The translations under genes and the position numbers were made by a program. Shown here one piece after another: positions 25,884 to 35,875 of a stretch of 64,000 bases of DNA. The notes under the pieces are model-generated. The model was not told the origin of the DNA. It was given only the letters and a program-made list of their open reading frames with translations, and did not search any database. Position 1 is the first letter of the stretch, and every line of letters starts with the position of its first letter. The DNA comes from Pseudomonas frederiksbergensis (GTDB lineage: Bacteria; Pseudomonadota; Gammaproteobacteria; Pseudomonadales; Pseudomonadaceae), in the NCBI RefSeq assembly GCF_017114915.1, contig NZ_JAAUOE010000016.1:1-64000 (forward strand), given 5' to 3'.

Positions 25884-27161
25884 GTGGACGAATACCAGCA
25901 GACGATACGCATGCTGTCCGATCGCATTGTGCTGGCGCAGACGCCGATTCGCGTTCTGGATGCGGTCAAGTGGGATGACAGCATTCGCAAAGGGTTCCTC
26001 AAAGGCAAGGGCAAGGAAATGCCGGCCGTGGACCGCGACTACTACCTCAATCGACCGCTGGCGTTCGACTCCAGCAAAGTGAAGCTGGAATTCCAGAACA
26101 TCGAGCGCGACATCACCCGCCAACTCGGCCAGTTCAACCCGGTCGGGCAGATCATGCGTCGTATGTGCAAGGAATACCGCATGGTGATCCGCATGCTCGA
26201 AGCCCGTGGCACCGAGGATTTCGGGCTGATTTCCCAAGAGTTGTACGGCGCGGCGTCCGATGCGTTTCACGCCGGCGACCCAACCTTGGCTGATCTGGGG
26301 CTGATGCTCTCCGATTACCTGAACAACATCGCCGGCCGTGGCGACCTCAAGGACGAACCCAAAGTCCTTACCGCCAAGGAAGCCGTCGACCTGCTGCAAC
26401 ATCGGTTGAACAAGGTGTTTGGCGAAAACGAGGAAACCATTCGGGTGTTCGAGTCCGACGGGATCGTCGCCGATGCGGCGGCCGGCGCCGATTACATCAA
26501 GATCCGCACCGACGCGATGTTCAACAACCGCGACGTGCGTGCGCTGGAAGTCCATGAAGGGCTGGTGCATGTGGGCACCACGCTCAACGGCCTGAATCAG
26601 CCGATCTGCACCTTCCTGTCCAAGGGCCCGCCGTCGTCCACCGTGACTCAGGAAGGGCTGGCGATCCTGATGGAAATCATCACGTTCGCCTCCTACCCAA
26701 GCCGCCTGCGCAAACTGACCAACCGCACCCGCGCCATTCACATGGTGGAGGAGGGCGCGGACTTCTTGCAGATCTTCGAGTTCTTCCGGGAGCAAGGCTT
26801 TGAAATGGCCGAGAGCTACGGCAACGCCAGTCGCGTGTTCCGCGGCTCGGTGCCCACCGGTCTGCCATTTACCAAAGACTTGTCCTACCTCAAGGGCTTC
26901 ATCATGATTTACAACTACATTCAGTTGGCCGTGCGCAAAGGCAAGCTGGAGCAGATACCGCTGTTGTTTTGCGGCAAGACCACGCTGGAAGACATGCGGA
27001 CCTTGCGCCAATTGGTGGACGAAGGCCTGGTGGTGCCGCCCAAGTACCTGCCCGAGCAATTCCGCGACATGAATGCGCTGTCGGCGTGGATGTGCTTCTC
27101 CAACTTCCTCAACCACCTGAGCCTGGACCGGATCGAGGCGGATTACTCCAACATCCTTTGA
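25884..27161 (+). CDS. QEGLA-motif putative metallopeptidase (DUF1704/MATCAP-like)
   Basis: A 425-residue protein of the family named 'flavohemoglobin expression-modulating QEGLA motif protein'. It has HEGLVH at 224-229 (an HExxxH-type metal site) and, 27 residues on, TQEGLA (255-260), the name-giving motif with a further acidic ligand. Eukaryotic relatives of this family include the tubulin detyrosinase MATCAP, so peptidase activity is likely, but no bacterial substrate is known to me. The start is GTG 25884, with ACAGGAG eight bases upstream. Confidence 0.85.
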   Translation: MDEYQQTIRMLSDRIVLAQTPIRVLDAVKWDDSIRKGFLKGKGKEMPAVDRDYYLNRPLAFDSSKVKLEFQNIERDITRQLGQFNPVGQIMRRMCKEYRMVIRMLEARGTEDFGLISQELYGAASDAFHAGDPTLADLGLMLSDYLNNIAGRGDLKDEPKVLTAKEAVDLLQHRLNKVFGENEETIRVFESDGIVADAAAGADYIKIRTDAMFNNRDVRALEVHEGLVHVGTTLNGLNQPICTFLSKGPPSSTVTQEGLAILMEIITFASYPSRLRKLTNRTRAIHMVEEGADFLQIFEFFREQGFEMAESYGNASRVFRGSVPTGLPFTKDLSYLKGFIMIYNYIQLAVRKGKLEQIPLLFCGKTTLEDMRTLRQLVDEGLVVPPKYLPEQFRDMNALSAWMCFSNFLNHLSLDRIEADYSNIL

Positions 27162-27165
27162 TTCA

Positions 27166-27269
27166 GATCGTTCCCACGTTCTGCGTGGGAATGCCGCCAT
27201 GGACGCTCCGCGTCCACGGTGACGCAGAGCGTCAGGGTATGCATTCCCACGCGGAGCATGGGAACGATC
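27166..27269. repeat. Compound palindromic repeat, GATCGTTCCCACG family
   Basis: The outer arms GATCGTTCCCACG (27166-27178) and its imperfect complement ending GGGAACGATC (27260-27269) enclose further short hairpins: CACGTTCTGCGTG, TGGACGCTCCGCGTCCA and GACGCAGAGCGTC. It can fold as a clover of stems. The same build occurs at 37382-37488. Confidence 0.85.
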
Positions 27270-27291
27270 ACTCACATTGAGGCTTCACCGG

Positions 27292-28206
27292 ATGAGAATC
27301 CTCGCCATCATCTGCCTGCTCCTGACCCTCGGCGGTTGCGGCTCTTTGCTGTTCTACCCCGAGCCCGGCCAGCCGTTCACTCCGGCAAAAGCCAAACTCG
27401 ACTATCGCGACGTCATCCTGACCACTGCCGACGGCCTCAAGCTGCATGGCTGGTGGCTGCCGGCCAAACAAGGCGTCGAAGTCAAAGGCACGGTGCTGCA
27501 TCTGCACGGCAACGGCGGCAATCTGGCGTGGCATCTGGGCGCGACCTGGTGGTTGCCGGAGCAGGGCTATCAGGTGTTGCTGGTGGACTATCGCGGGTAC
27601 GGGTTGTCCGAAGGCAAACCGGCGTTGCCGGCGATTTATCAGGACATCGACGCCGCCTTCAAATGGCTCGATCAGGCGCCGCAGGTCAAGGGCAAGCCGC
27701 TGATCCTCCTCGGCCAGAGCCTTGGCGGTTCGATGGCCGTGCATTACCTGGCTCAGCATCCCGAGCGCCAGCGGCAACTCAAGGCGTTCGTGCTCGATGG
27801 CGTGCCGGCCAGTTACCGCGATGTCGGGCGTTTCGCCCTGAGTACATCCTGGATGACCTGGCCGTTCCAGGTGCCGTTGTCCTGGCTGGTGCCGGACGGC
27901 GACAGTGCGATCCATTCCATGACCCGGCTCAACGGCGTACCGAAACTGATCTATCACAGTATCGATGATCCGCTGGTGCCCCTTTCCAACGGCATCCGCC
28001 TGTATCAAGCTGCGCCGCCGCCGCGGGTGCTGCAATTGACCCGGGGCGGTCATGTGCAAACCTTTGCCGACCCGGTCTGGCGAAAAGTCATGCTGCGCTA
28101 TCTTGAAGATCCGCAGCATTTCAACGGCCTGCGCCGCCTGGCTGAGGTCCCGAATTACCCCGCACCCCCGAATTCTGAAGATGAACCACCAGAGAGTCCG
28201 CAATGA
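27292..28206 (+). CDS. Alpha/beta-hydrolase, probable lipoprotein
   Basis: A 304-residue serine hydrolase with a lipoprotein signal: MRILAIICLLLTLGGCGS, lipobox LGGC (Cys16). The nucleophile elbow is LLGQSLGGSMA and the oxyanion region VLHLHGNGGN; the likely acid is in YHSIDDPLVP and the histidine in TRGGHVQTF. It resembles the BEM46/YfhR group of membrane-anchored hydrolases; the substrate is unknown. I start it at ATG 27292 rather than 27277, since that gives the clean signal. Its stop overlaps the next start (ATGA). Confidence 0.85.
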   Translation: MRILAIICLLLTLGGCGSLLFYPEPGQPFTPAKAKLDYRDVILTTADGLKLHGWWLPAKQGVEVKGTVLHLHGNGGNLAWHLGATWWLPEQGYQVLLVDYRGYGLSEGKPALPAIYQDIDAAFKWLDQAPQVKGKPLILLGQSLGGSMAVHYLAQHPERQRQLKAFVLDGVPASYRDVGRFALSTSWMTWPFQVPLSWLVPDGDSAIHSMTRLNGVPKLIYHSIDDPLVPLSNGIRLYQAAPPPRVLQLTRGGHVQTFADPVWRKVMLRYLEDPQHFNGLRRLAEVPNYPAPPNSEDEPPESPQ

Positions 28207-28532
28207 GTGAAGAACGTAACGCCATCCCGCTGATCATCACCGGTATTTGCAGCATCCTCGGCACCGTCGGTGCCTTGTGGTGGTACGGCTACCTGCACTT
28301 CGCCAAACCCGAGGATGCGCTGCTGCTCAGCGACTTCACCATGCTCAAGACCGTGCCGGGCGAAGACTACAAAGTCTCTCTGGAACCGGCCGCGCAAGTG
28401 GCCCAGTGCATCGATGGCGTGCTGGTGATGTTTGACACCGAACAGAAAGGCCTGACCGGCGTACTGGTCAACAACAAGAAAAAAGCCGTGCGCTGCATGG
28501 GCCAGGAAACCCCGCAAAAACTCGAACAATAA
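28203..28532 (+). CDS. Small membrane-anchored hypothetical protein
   Basis: A 109-residue protein with one N-terminal membrane span (AIPLIITGICSILGTVGALWW, about 7-27) and a soluble tail of about 80 residues that carries two cysteines, VAQCIDGV and VRCMGQE. I do not recognise a family. It overlaps the hydrolase gene by ATGA and is therefore very likely made together with it; a partner or quality-control role for the hydrolase would be a guess. Confidence 0.7.
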   Translation: MSEERNAIPLIITGICSILGTVGALWWYGYLHFAKPEDALLLSDFTMLKTVPGEDYKVSLEPAAQVAQCIDGVLVMFDTEQKGLTGVLVNNKKKAVRCMGQETPQKLEQ

Positions 28533-28558
28533 ACATCCCGTAGGACGGCATAGAAAAT

Positions 28559-28588
28559 GCCTCGCCTGATCCACTCAGGCGGGGCTTT
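28559..28588. terminator. Hairpin between converging genes
   Basis: GCCTCGCCTGA (28559-28569) pairs with TCAGGCGGGGC (28575-28585), one G-U pair, loop TCCAC, then TTT. On the other strand the stem is followed by ATTTTCTA. It can serve both the gene ending at 28532 and the leftward gene ending at 28602. Confidence 0.75.
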
Positions 28589-28601
28589 AATGACGTGGCA
28601 A

Positions 28602-28946
28602 TCAGTGTTTTTGCTTGTCGTTATCGGCCGCCAAATCATGCAAATGACGACGGGACAAGGCGAGAAAACGCGGGGTCGGGCCGATGTCTTCGTACAGCGG
28701 ATCGCCTTCTTCGTCGGTGGCGACCACCGTTGGCCCTTTCACATACGGAAAGCTCGCTTCGAGCTCTTCCAGAGCGGCGCCGATCAATTCTCCGAGCAGT
28801 TCTTCAGGGTGCCGTTTGGGGTACATGTCGATAATCGCCGCCAGCCGTGCGGCGGCTTCCACGTCCAGACGAATCGTGTAGCCGGAGTCGGTCAGGCGAC
28901 CCTTGGCGTTTTCTTCCCAGTGCTTGGCGAGTTCGCGGATTTTCAT
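28602..28946 (-). CDS. Conserved hypothetical protein next to ppc
   Basis: A 114-residue soluble protein starting at ATG 28946. The N-terminal 70 residues look helical (MKIRELAKHWEENAKG, YTIRLDVEAAARLAAIIDMY, EELLGELIGAALEELEASF), in a pattern that recalls ribbon-helix-helix proteins, but I cannot confirm this. The C-terminal part is acidic then basic. It is divergent from ppc across 219 bases. From memory, relatives beside ppc in Pseudomonas have been labelled 'pilin assembly protein'; nothing in the sequence supports that name. Confidence 0.7.
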   Translation of the reverse strand: MKIRELAKHWEENAKGRLTDSGYTIRLDVEAAARLAAIIDMYPKRHPEELLGELIGAALEELEASFPYVKGPTVVATDEEGDPLYEDIGPTPRFLALSRRHLHDLAADNDKQKH

Positions 28947-29165
28947 AATGACCTCATTGCGCACCTGCTCGTGGCAGGCCGGGTGAGTGTCCGGCGGTGG
29001 CCGGTGTAAGCCGTTGTACGGCTTGAAGTTGAGATTAGCTGCAACGTTTGGGGTTTGCAGTCCCCCCCTTCGTTTACTTGTAAGAACCGCTTTACAACGG
29101 CACTCTCTATTCAAAGCCTCTTATACCAAAGCATAGCCGCCCGGATTTTCGCTGGAGAACTGCTG

Positions 29166-31796
29166 ATGACTGATATAGATGCACGCTTGCGCGAGGACGT
29201 TCACCTGTTGGGTGAACTGTTGGGCAATACCATTGGCGAGCAGTATGGAGACGGCTTTATCGACAAGATCGAGCAAATCCGCAAAGGCGCCAAGGCCGAC
29301 CGTCGCGGTTCGATGGATGCCGAACTCAGCGCCAGCCTCAACCAGTTGAGCGAAGACGAATTGCTGCCGGTGGCGCGGGCGTTCAACCAGTTCCTCAACC
29401 TGGCCAATATCGCCGAGCAATATCAGTTGATTCACCGCCGCGAAGAGTCGCAACCCGCGCCATTCGAGGCCCGGGTGTTGCCGGAGCTGCTCGCTCGCCT
29501 GCTGACGGCGGGCCATGACGCCGAATCCCTGGCCCGGCAATTGAGCCGAGTGGAAATTGAGCTGGTGTTGACGGCGCACCCCACCGAAGTGGCGCGCCGC
29601 ACACTGATCCAGAAGTACGATGCGATCGCCGCGCAACTGGCCGCTCAGGATCATCGCGACCTGACGACTGCCGAGCGCGAGCAGATCAAGACGAAGCTGC
29701 AGCGGCTAATCGCCGAAGCCTGGCACACCGAAGAAATTCGCCGCACCCGCCCGACGCCGGTGGACGAAGCCAAATGGGGCTTTGCGGTGATCGAGCATTC
29801 ACTGTGGCAGGCGATTCCCAACTATTTGCGCAAGGCCGATCAAGCCCTGCATGCCGCCACCGGCCTGCACCTGCCATTGGAGGCCGCACCGATTCGCTTT
29901 GCCTCGTGGATGGGCGGCGACCGCGACGGCAACCCCAACGTCACCGCCGCCGTGACCCGCGAAGTGCTGCTGCTGGCGCGCTGGATGGCCGCCGATTTGT
30001 ACGTGCGCGATGTCGATCACCTCGCCGCCGAGCTGTCGATGCAGCAGGCCAGCGACGCCCTCAAAGCCAAGGCTGGCGACAGCGCCGAGCCTTACCGCGC
30101 GGTACTCAAACAATTGCGCGAACGCCTGCGCGCGACCCGTAACTGGGCCCACGCCTCCCTGACGGCAACCACGCCGGCGTCCGCCGATGTGCTGCAAAAC
30201 AACCGCGACCTGCTGGACCCGCTGGAGCTGTGCTACCACTCGCTGCATGAATGCGGCATGGGCGTCATCGCCGACGGCCCGCTGCTCGATTGTCTGCGTC
30301 GCGCGGTGACGTTCGGGCTGTTTCTGGTGCGCCTGGATGTGCGACAGGACTCCTCGCGCCACACCGCGGCCATGACCGAAATCACCGATTACCTCGGTCT
30401 TGGCCGTTATGAAGACTGGAGCGAAGAGGAGCGCATCGCCTTTCTGATGCGTGAACTGAGCAATCGCCGGCCGTTGCTGCCGGCCTACTTCAAGCCGTCT
30501 GCCGACACCGCCGAAGTATTGGCGACGTGTCGGGAAATCGCCGCGGCACCGGGGGCTTCCCTCGGTTCTTATGTGATTTCCATGGCTGGTGCCGCTTCCG
30601 ACGTGCTGGCCGTGCAATTGCTGCTCAAAGAGTCCGGTGTGTTGCGACCGATGCGCGTGGTACCGCTGTTCGAAACCCTCGCCGACCTCGACAACGCGGG
30701 CCCGGTGATCGAAAAACTGTTGCTGCTGCCGGGCTATCGCTCGCGCCTGCAAGGGCCACAGGAAGTGATGATCGGCTATTCCGACTCGGCCAAGGACGCC
30801 GGCACCACGGCGGCGGCCTGGGCGCAGTATCGGGCGCAGGAGCGCCTGGTGGATATTTGCCGGGAGCAGCAAGTGGAACTGCTGTTGTTCCATGGTCGCG
30901 GCGGCACCGTGGGCCGTGGCGGCGGTCCGGCGCACGCGGCGATTCTGTCGCAGCCGCCAGGGTCGGTGGCGGGGCGATTCCGCACCACCGAGCAGGGGGA
31001 AATGATTCGTTTCAAATTCGGCCTGCCGGACATCGCCGAGCAGAACCTCAATCTGTACCTGGCGGCGGTGCTGGAAGCGACCTTGCTGCCGCCACCACCG
31101 CCTGAGCCTGCCTGGCGCCATCTGATGGACGAACTGGCCGCCGACGGCGTCAAGGCTTACCGCGCCGTGGTGCGGGAAAATCCGCAGTTTGTCGAGTATT
31201 TCCGCCAGTCCACCCCGGAGCAGGAGTTGGGGCGTTTGCCGTTGGGCAGCCGCCCGGCCAAGCGCCGCGCCGGCGGGATCGAAAGTCTGCGCGCCATTCC
31301 GTGGATCTTCGGCTGGACCCAGACGCGCCTGATGCTGCCGGCCTGGCTCGGCTGGGAAACGGCGCTGAGCAAGGCGCTGGAGCGCGGCGAAGGCGTGTTG
31401 CTGGGGCAGATGCGCGAGCAATGGCCGTTCTTCCGTACCCGCATCGACATGCTGGAAATGGTGCTGGCCAAGGCCGACGCCGATATCGCCCAGTCTTACG
31501 ATGAGCGTCTGGTCGAGCCGGATCTGCTCCCTTTGGGTGCGCATTTACGCGACCTATTGTCGCAGGCCTGTTCGGTAGTCCTGGGGTTGACCGGTCAGTC
31601 GCAGCTACTGGCACATAGCCCAGATACCCTTGAATTCATCCGCCTGCGCAACACCTACCTCGACCCGCTGCATCTGTTGCAGGCCGAGCTGTTGGCCCGT
31701 TCGCGGCAACAGGACGAAGCCCAGGGCAGCCCGGTAGAACAGGCATTGCTGGTGTCTGTGGCGGGGATTGCCGCCGGTTTGCGAAATACCGGCTAA
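29166..31796 (+). CDS. ppc: Phosphoenolpyruvate carboxylase
   Basis: An 876-residue cytoplasmic enzyme that adds bicarbonate to PEP to refill oxaloacetate. The catalytic histidine is in [12 protein letters not shown] (His138), the lysine motif is [14 protein letters not shown] and the glycine-rich loop is [14 protein letters not shown]; the protein ends in the conserved LRNTG, which forms part of the inhibitor site. The start is ATG 29166 with GGAGAA upstream. The length fits the bacterial family. Confidence 0.97.
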   Translation: MTDIDARLREDVHLLGELLGNTIGEQYGDGFIDKIEQIRKGAKADRRGSMDAELSASLNQLSEDELLPVARAFNQFLNLANIAEQYQLIHRREESQPAPFEARVLPELLARLLTAGHDAESLARQLSRVEIELVLTAHPTEVARRTLIQKYDAIAAQLAAQDHRDLTTAEREQIKTKLQRLIAEAWHTEEIRRTRPTPVDEAKWGFAVIEHSLWQAIPNYLRKADQALHAATGLHLPLEAAPIRFASWMGGDRDGNPNVTAAVTREVLLLARWMAADLYVRDVDHLAAELSMQQASDALKAKAGDSAEPYRAVLKQLRERLRATRNWAHASLTATTPASADVLQNNRDLLDPLELCYHSLHECGMGVIADGPLLDCLRRAVTFGLFLVRLDVRQDSSRHTAAMTEITDYLGLGRYEDWSEEERIAFLMRELSNRRPLLPAYFKPSADTAEVLATCREIAAAPGASLGSYVISMAGAASDVLAVQLLLKESGVLRPMRVVPLFETLADLDNAGPVIEKLLLLPGYRSRLQGPQEVMIGYSDSAKDAGTTAAAWAQYRAQERLVDICREQQVELLLFHGRGGTVGRGGGPAHAAILSQPPGSVAGRFRTTEQGEMIRFKFGLPDIAEQNLNLYLAAVLEATLLPPPPPEPAWRHLMDELAADGVKAYRAVVRENPQFVEYFRQSTPEQELGRLPLGSRPAKRRAGGIESLRAIPWIFGWTQTRLMLPAWLGWETALSKALERGEGVLLGQMREQWPFFRTRIDMLEMVLAKADADIAQSYDERLVEPDLLPLGAHLRDLLSQACSVVLGLTGQSQLLAHSPDTLEFIRLRNTYLDPLHLLQAELLARSRQQDEAQGSPVEQALLVSVAGIAAGLRNTG

Positions 31797-31814
31797 GGTT
31801 TTCGTCGTGGGGAA

Positions 31815-31844
31815 CAGGCACCCGGCGCGAGCGTCGGGTGCCTG
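31815..31844 (+). terminator. Hairpin after ppc
   Basis: CAGGCACCCG (31815-31824) and CGGGTGCCTG (31835-31844) are perfect arms around GCGCGAGCGT. No T run follows, so it may be a transcript-end stabiliser. The remaining 250 bases up to adk hold no gene that I can see and should contain the adk promoter; AT content rises near 32010-32090. Confidence 0.65.
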
Positions 31845-32084
31845 CCGGCGAGCGGTCGAAAAGGTCTGTCACGCGACAGTTAATGATGGGGTTGCGACTT
31901 GGGGTACCCCTTCGCAGGGGCTCGTCAGGCGCAGGTTTCTCCGACTTTCGGCGGCTTGTGTGGGCAGGGACGGCTGTGTATCTTGATCAGCCTTTGGCCG
32001 TTTGGGCGGTCACGACCCTTTTTTTGAGATTGGCCCCACGGGGCGAATCCACTGTTTTGTTTGAGTTTCTAAATAAAAAATTGA

Positions 32085-32744
<660 letters not shown>

Positions 32745-32766
32745 AAAGTCTGATCGGCTTCCTCTT

Positions 32767-32796
32767 CTACGGCCCGCTTGCGGGCCGTAGTTGTTT
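32767..32796 (+). terminator. Intrinsic terminator of adk
   Basis: CTACGGCCCG (32767-32776) and CGGGCCGTAG (32781-32790) form a perfect stem with loop CTTG, followed by TTGTTT. Confidence 0.85.
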
Positions 32797-32838
32797 ATAC
32801 TGGCGCACTTTTTCTGACCTCTTGTTACGGAAACATCG

Positions 32839-33513
32839 ATGAGCACCTTGCTGGCCCTGGACACCGCGACCGAAGCTTGCTCCGTTGCCTTGCTGCATGA
32901 CGGCAAAGTCACGAGCCATTACGAGGTGATCCCGCGCCTGCATGCGCAGAAGCTGCTGCCGATGATTCAGCAACTGCTGGCCGATGCCGGGACCACCCTG
33001 CAAGCGGTCGATGCCATTGCGTTCGGTCGTGGACCGGGCGCGTTCACCGGTGTGCGAATCGCCATCGGCGTGGTACAGGGCCTGGCGTTTGCGCTGGACC
33101 GTCCAGTGTTGCCGGTCTCCAATCTCGCCGTACTCGCCCAGCGGGCCTATCGCGAACACGGCGCCAGCCAGGTCGCGGCGGCCATCGATGCGCGCATGGA
33201 TGAAGTGTATTGGGGTTGCTACCGCGAAACGGCGGGGGAGATGCGACTGGTGGGCAACGAAGCGGTATTGCCACCCGAAGCCGCCGCGTTGCCGGCCGAT
33301 GCCAGCGGCGAATGGTTCGGCGCGGGCACCGGTTGGGGGTATGCCGAGCGCATTGCCGTCAGCTTGAGCGGGCAGGACGCGGGCATGCTGCCCCACGCCG
33401 AAGACCTGCTGACCCTGGCGCGTTTCGCCTGGGAACGCGGTGAAGCGATCATGGCCGATGAAGCGCAGCCGGTGTATCTGCGCGATAAAGTGGCGACGCC
33501 GAAAGCGCGTTGA
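32839..33513 (+). CDS. tsaB: tRNA threonylcarbamoyladenosine biosynthesis protein TsaB
   Basis: A 224-residue ASKHA-fold protein, dimer partner of TsaD in making the t6A37 base of ANN-decoding tRNAs. It shows LLALDTATEACSVALLHDGK, HAQKLLPMIQQLLADAG and IAFGRGPGAFTGVRIAIGV, all typical of YeaZ/TsaB. It lacks the metal-binding histidines of TsaD, as expected. The gene stands alone between the adk terminator and a REP doublet. Confidence 0.95.
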   Translation: MSTLLALDTATEACSVALLHDGKVTSHYEVIPRLHAQKLLPMIQQLLADAGTTLQAVDAIAFGRGPGAFTGVRIAIGVVQGLAFALDRPVLPVSNLAVLAQRAYREHGASQVAAAIDARMDEVYWGCYRETAGEMRLVGNEAVLPPEAAALPADASGEWFGAGTGWGYAERIAVSLSGQDAGMLPHAEDLLTLARFAWERGEAIMADEAQPVYLRDKVATPKAR

Positions 33514-33544
33514 TCCCGGTTGTCCTTGTGCCAACAGGGCCTTC

Positions 33545-33676
33545 TGTGGCGAGGGGGCTTGCCCCCGTTGGGTCGCGAAGCGGCCCCAAAAACAACCACC
33601 ACATTCCCCCTGATGCACCGCATCGGCTGACTTGCGACTGCTTCGCAGCCGAACGGGGGCAAGCCCCCTCGCCACA
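33545..33676. repeat. REP doublet of the GTGGCGAGGGGGC family
   Basis: TGTGGCGAGGGGGCTTGCCCCCGTT (33545-33569) and its exact complement at 33652-33676 form a 25-bp perfect inverted repeat; smaller hairpins (GGTCGCGAAGCGGCC, GCGACTGCTTCGC) lie inside. The element follows tsaB. A short relative is at 50739-50768. Confidence 0.87.
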
Positions 33677-33821
33677 ATCAGCATTTCAGCTCCAGCCAAT
33701 CATCAGTTTTATCCGCCGCTTTTAAACCTTTTCCATTTTCTGTGTTCTAGTTATCACTCGGCGGTTTGCGAAGTGGCCTGAGCGCCACTAAACTGCCATC
33801 ACTGATACCGAGCATACACTT

Positions 33822-34127
33822 ATGCGTATAGACGGCGTTTCCTCTCAGTCCTACCCGATCAAGCGCAAGCCCCGCAAAGGCCATGTGTCTGAGGACGCCT
33901 GCGTCGATATCGACGGCGAGCTGGAATTCCCTACCGAAGAGCAATTGGCCGCCCGTGCTGCCAAAGCCTGCGCGCAACGCCTGAGCAATCTCCCCGCGCG
34001 TCAACAAGACATGATTTATCACCGCGCCATGAGCAAAAGCGTGGCGATGGCACTGGCCAGTTACCTGAGTACCGCCACTTTTGTCGATTGGGATGCGGAT
34101 GTACTGGGTCTCGACCTGTACATCTGA
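33822..34127 (+). CDS. Hypothetical protein upstream of DUF72 gene
   Basis: A 101-residue soluble protein with a basic, flexible N-terminus (SSQSYPIKRKPRKGH), an acidic patch (DACVDIDGELEFPTEEQ) and a helical C-terminal half. It has no motif that I know. It starts at ATG 33822 and its TGA overlaps the ATG of the DUF72 gene (TGATG), so the two are translated together. Confidence 0.75.
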   Translation: MRIDGVSSQSYPIKRKPRKGHVSEDACVDIDGELEFPTEEQLAARAAKACAQRLSNLPARQQDMIYHRAMSKSVAMALASYLSTATFVDWDADVLGLDLYI

Positions 34128-34987
34128 TGCGGCTGCCTTATTACCTCGGCTGCCCGTCCTGGAGCGAAAACGCCTGGCGTGACTACTTGTATCCACAGGA
34201 CGCCAGGCCCACCGAGTTTCTTGATCTTTATTCTCAAGTGTTCAACGCCGTGGAAGGCAATACGACCTTCTACGCGAGCCCGGCTGCCGCCACCGTGCAG
34301 CGCTGGGCCGAGACCATGCCCGCACACTTTCGCTTCACTGCCAAGTTTCCCGGCGACATCAGCCACAGTGGCGACCTGCGCGAACAACTGACCGCCGTCG
34401 AGACCTTCCTGCAATTGCTCAGCCCTCTGGGTGAACGGGTTTCACCTCTCTGGCTGCAATTGTCCAAAAGCTTCACCCCGCAACGACTGTCGGAGCTGGC
34501 CGGTTTTATCGACGCCGTGGACCGGCCCTTGGCGGTCGAAGTGCGGCATGACGAGTTCTTTGCCAAGGGCGATGCCGAGCGAATGCTCAATCGTCTGCTG
34601 CTGGATCGTGGCGTCGAGCGCATCTGCCTCGATCCGCGCGCGCTGTTCAGCTGCACCTCGACCGACCCTTCGGTACTCCACGCCCAATCGAAAAAGCCCA
34701 GGGTGCCGCCTCGCCCCGCGGCGTTCACTCAGTTTCCGCAGGTGCGTTTCATTGGCCATCCGGACCTGGAAGCCAACGATCCGTTCCTGGTGCCGTGGGT
34801 CGAGAAAATCGCGGTCTGGATCGAAGAGGGTCGCACGCCCTATATCTTCCTGCACACCGCCGATAACCTGCTGGCGGCAAGACTGGCACAACGTTTTCAC
34901 GCCAAACTGATGCTGCGTTTGCCTGGCCTGCCACCGCTGCCTGAGCTATACAGAGAACCCGCCGCCGAGCAACTTGGCTTGCTCTGA
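34127..34987 (+). CDS. DUF72 domain protein (YecE type)
   Basis: A 286-residue protein of the DUF72 family, a TIM-barrel fold with no settled function. The opening MRLPYYLGCPSWSENAW and the later FNAVEGNTTFYASPAAATVQ, FRFTAKFPGDISH and PLAVEVRHDEFF are family stretches. The start is ATG 34127, sharing a base with the previous stop. A PEP mutase-like gene follows after 31 bases, so the three may be one operon. Confidence 0.87.
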   Translation: MRLPYYLGCPSWSENAWRDYLYPQDARPTEFLDLYSQVFNAVEGNTTFYASPAAATVQRWAETMPAHFRFTAKFPGDISHSGDLREQLTAVETFLQLLSPLGERVSPLWLQLSKSFTPQRLSELAGFIDAVDRPLAVEVRHDEFFAKGDAERMLNRLLLDRGVERICLDPRALFSCTSTDPSVLHAQSKKPRVPPRPAAFTQFPQVRFIGHPDLEANDPFLVPWVEKIAVWIEEGRTPYIFLHTADNLLAARLAQRFHAKLMLRLPGLPPLPELYREPAAEQLGLL

Positions 34988-35018
34988 AGCGGGTTTTCCC
35001 TTTTTCAGGAGTCTGCCA

Positions 35019-35840
35019 ATGGATGCGCAAACCCTTCGAGCCCAGGCGTTCAAAGCACTGCACGAACGCGAGGGCGTATTTGTCATTCCCAACCCGTGGG
35101 ACGCCGGCTCGGCGAAAATGCTCGCCAGCCTTGGCTTCGAGGCACTGGCGACCACCAGCGCCGGTTATGCCTTTTCCCAGGGGCGTCCCGACGGTGGGTT
35201 GACGCTCGACGATACCTTGGCGAACGTTCGGGCGATTGTCGCGGCAACCGATCTGCCTGTCGCGGTCGATCTGGAAAACGGTTTCGCTGACGATCCCGCC
35301 GAGTGCGCACACAGCATTTTGCGCGCAGCTCAAGCGGGTGCCGTTGGTGGTTCGATCGAAGATGCCACAGGGCGTGAAGACGGTCCGATCTACTGTTTCG
35401 AACATGCCGTCGCGCGCATCGAAGCGGCCGTCGCAGCGGCTCGCAGCTTGCCTTTTCCCTTTGTGCTGACGGCCCGTGCCGAGAACTATCTGCATGGCAA
35501 TCCGGACCTCGACGATACCATTCGCCGTTTACAGGCCTTCGCCGAGGCGGGGGCCGATGTGCTTTACGCGCCAGGCTTGCGCAGTGCTGAAGAGGTCTTG
35601 GCGGTGGTCCGCGCCGTGGCGCCGAAACCGGTCAATGTACTGATGTCCGGCGGGCTTAAACTGACGGTCGAGCAGTTGAGTGAAATGGGCGTCAAACGCA
35701 TCAGCGTCGGTTCGGCCCTGGCCCTGGCGGCGTATGGCGAATTCTTCCGTGCCGCCGAGGAAATCCAGCAGCACGGGACCTTCGGCTTCACTTCCCGGTC
35801 GATGCCGTTCCAGAAGGCCAATCAATTGTTCAAAGGCTGA
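35019..35840 (+). CDS. Isocitrate lyase/PEP mutase superfamily enzyme
   Basis: A 273-residue enzyme of the PEP mutase/isocitrate lyase superfamily, which makes or breaks C-C or C-P bonds next to a carboxylate. Active-site stretches are VFVIPNPWDAGSAKML, TTSAGYAFSQG, VAVDLENGFADDP and GGSIEDATG (magnesium and substrate binding). The KKCGH loop of true isocitrate lyases is missing, and length fits the short 2-methylisocitrate lyase/oxaloacetate decarboxylase-like members. The substrate cannot be told. Start at ATG 35019 with TCAGGAG upstream. Confidence 0.85.
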   Translation: MDAQTLRAQAFKALHEREGVFVIPNPWDAGSAKMLASLGFEALATTSAGYAFSQGRPDGGLTLDDTLANVRAIVAATDLPVAVDLENGFADDPAECAHSILRAAQAGAVGGSIEDATGREDGPIYCFEHAVARIEAAVAAARSLPFPFVLTARAENYLHGNPDLDDTIRRLQAFAEAGADVLYAPGLRSAEEVLAVVRAVAPKPVNVLMSGGLKLTVEQLSEMGVKRISVGSALALAAYGEFFRAAEEIQQHGTFGFTSRSMPFQKANQLFKG

Positions 35841-35875
35841 CGAGGTCGGGCCGTGGTGGCTGGGCCGCTGAGAGG

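Noticed and set aside
29799..31544. A 581-codon open frame antisense to ppc
   Set aside because: ppc has all catalytic motifs; the antisense product is low in motifs and rich in Arg, Gln and His. No start context.
33545..33676. CRISPR-like repeat
   Set aside because: There are only two inverted copies with no regular spacers; it is a REP doublet.
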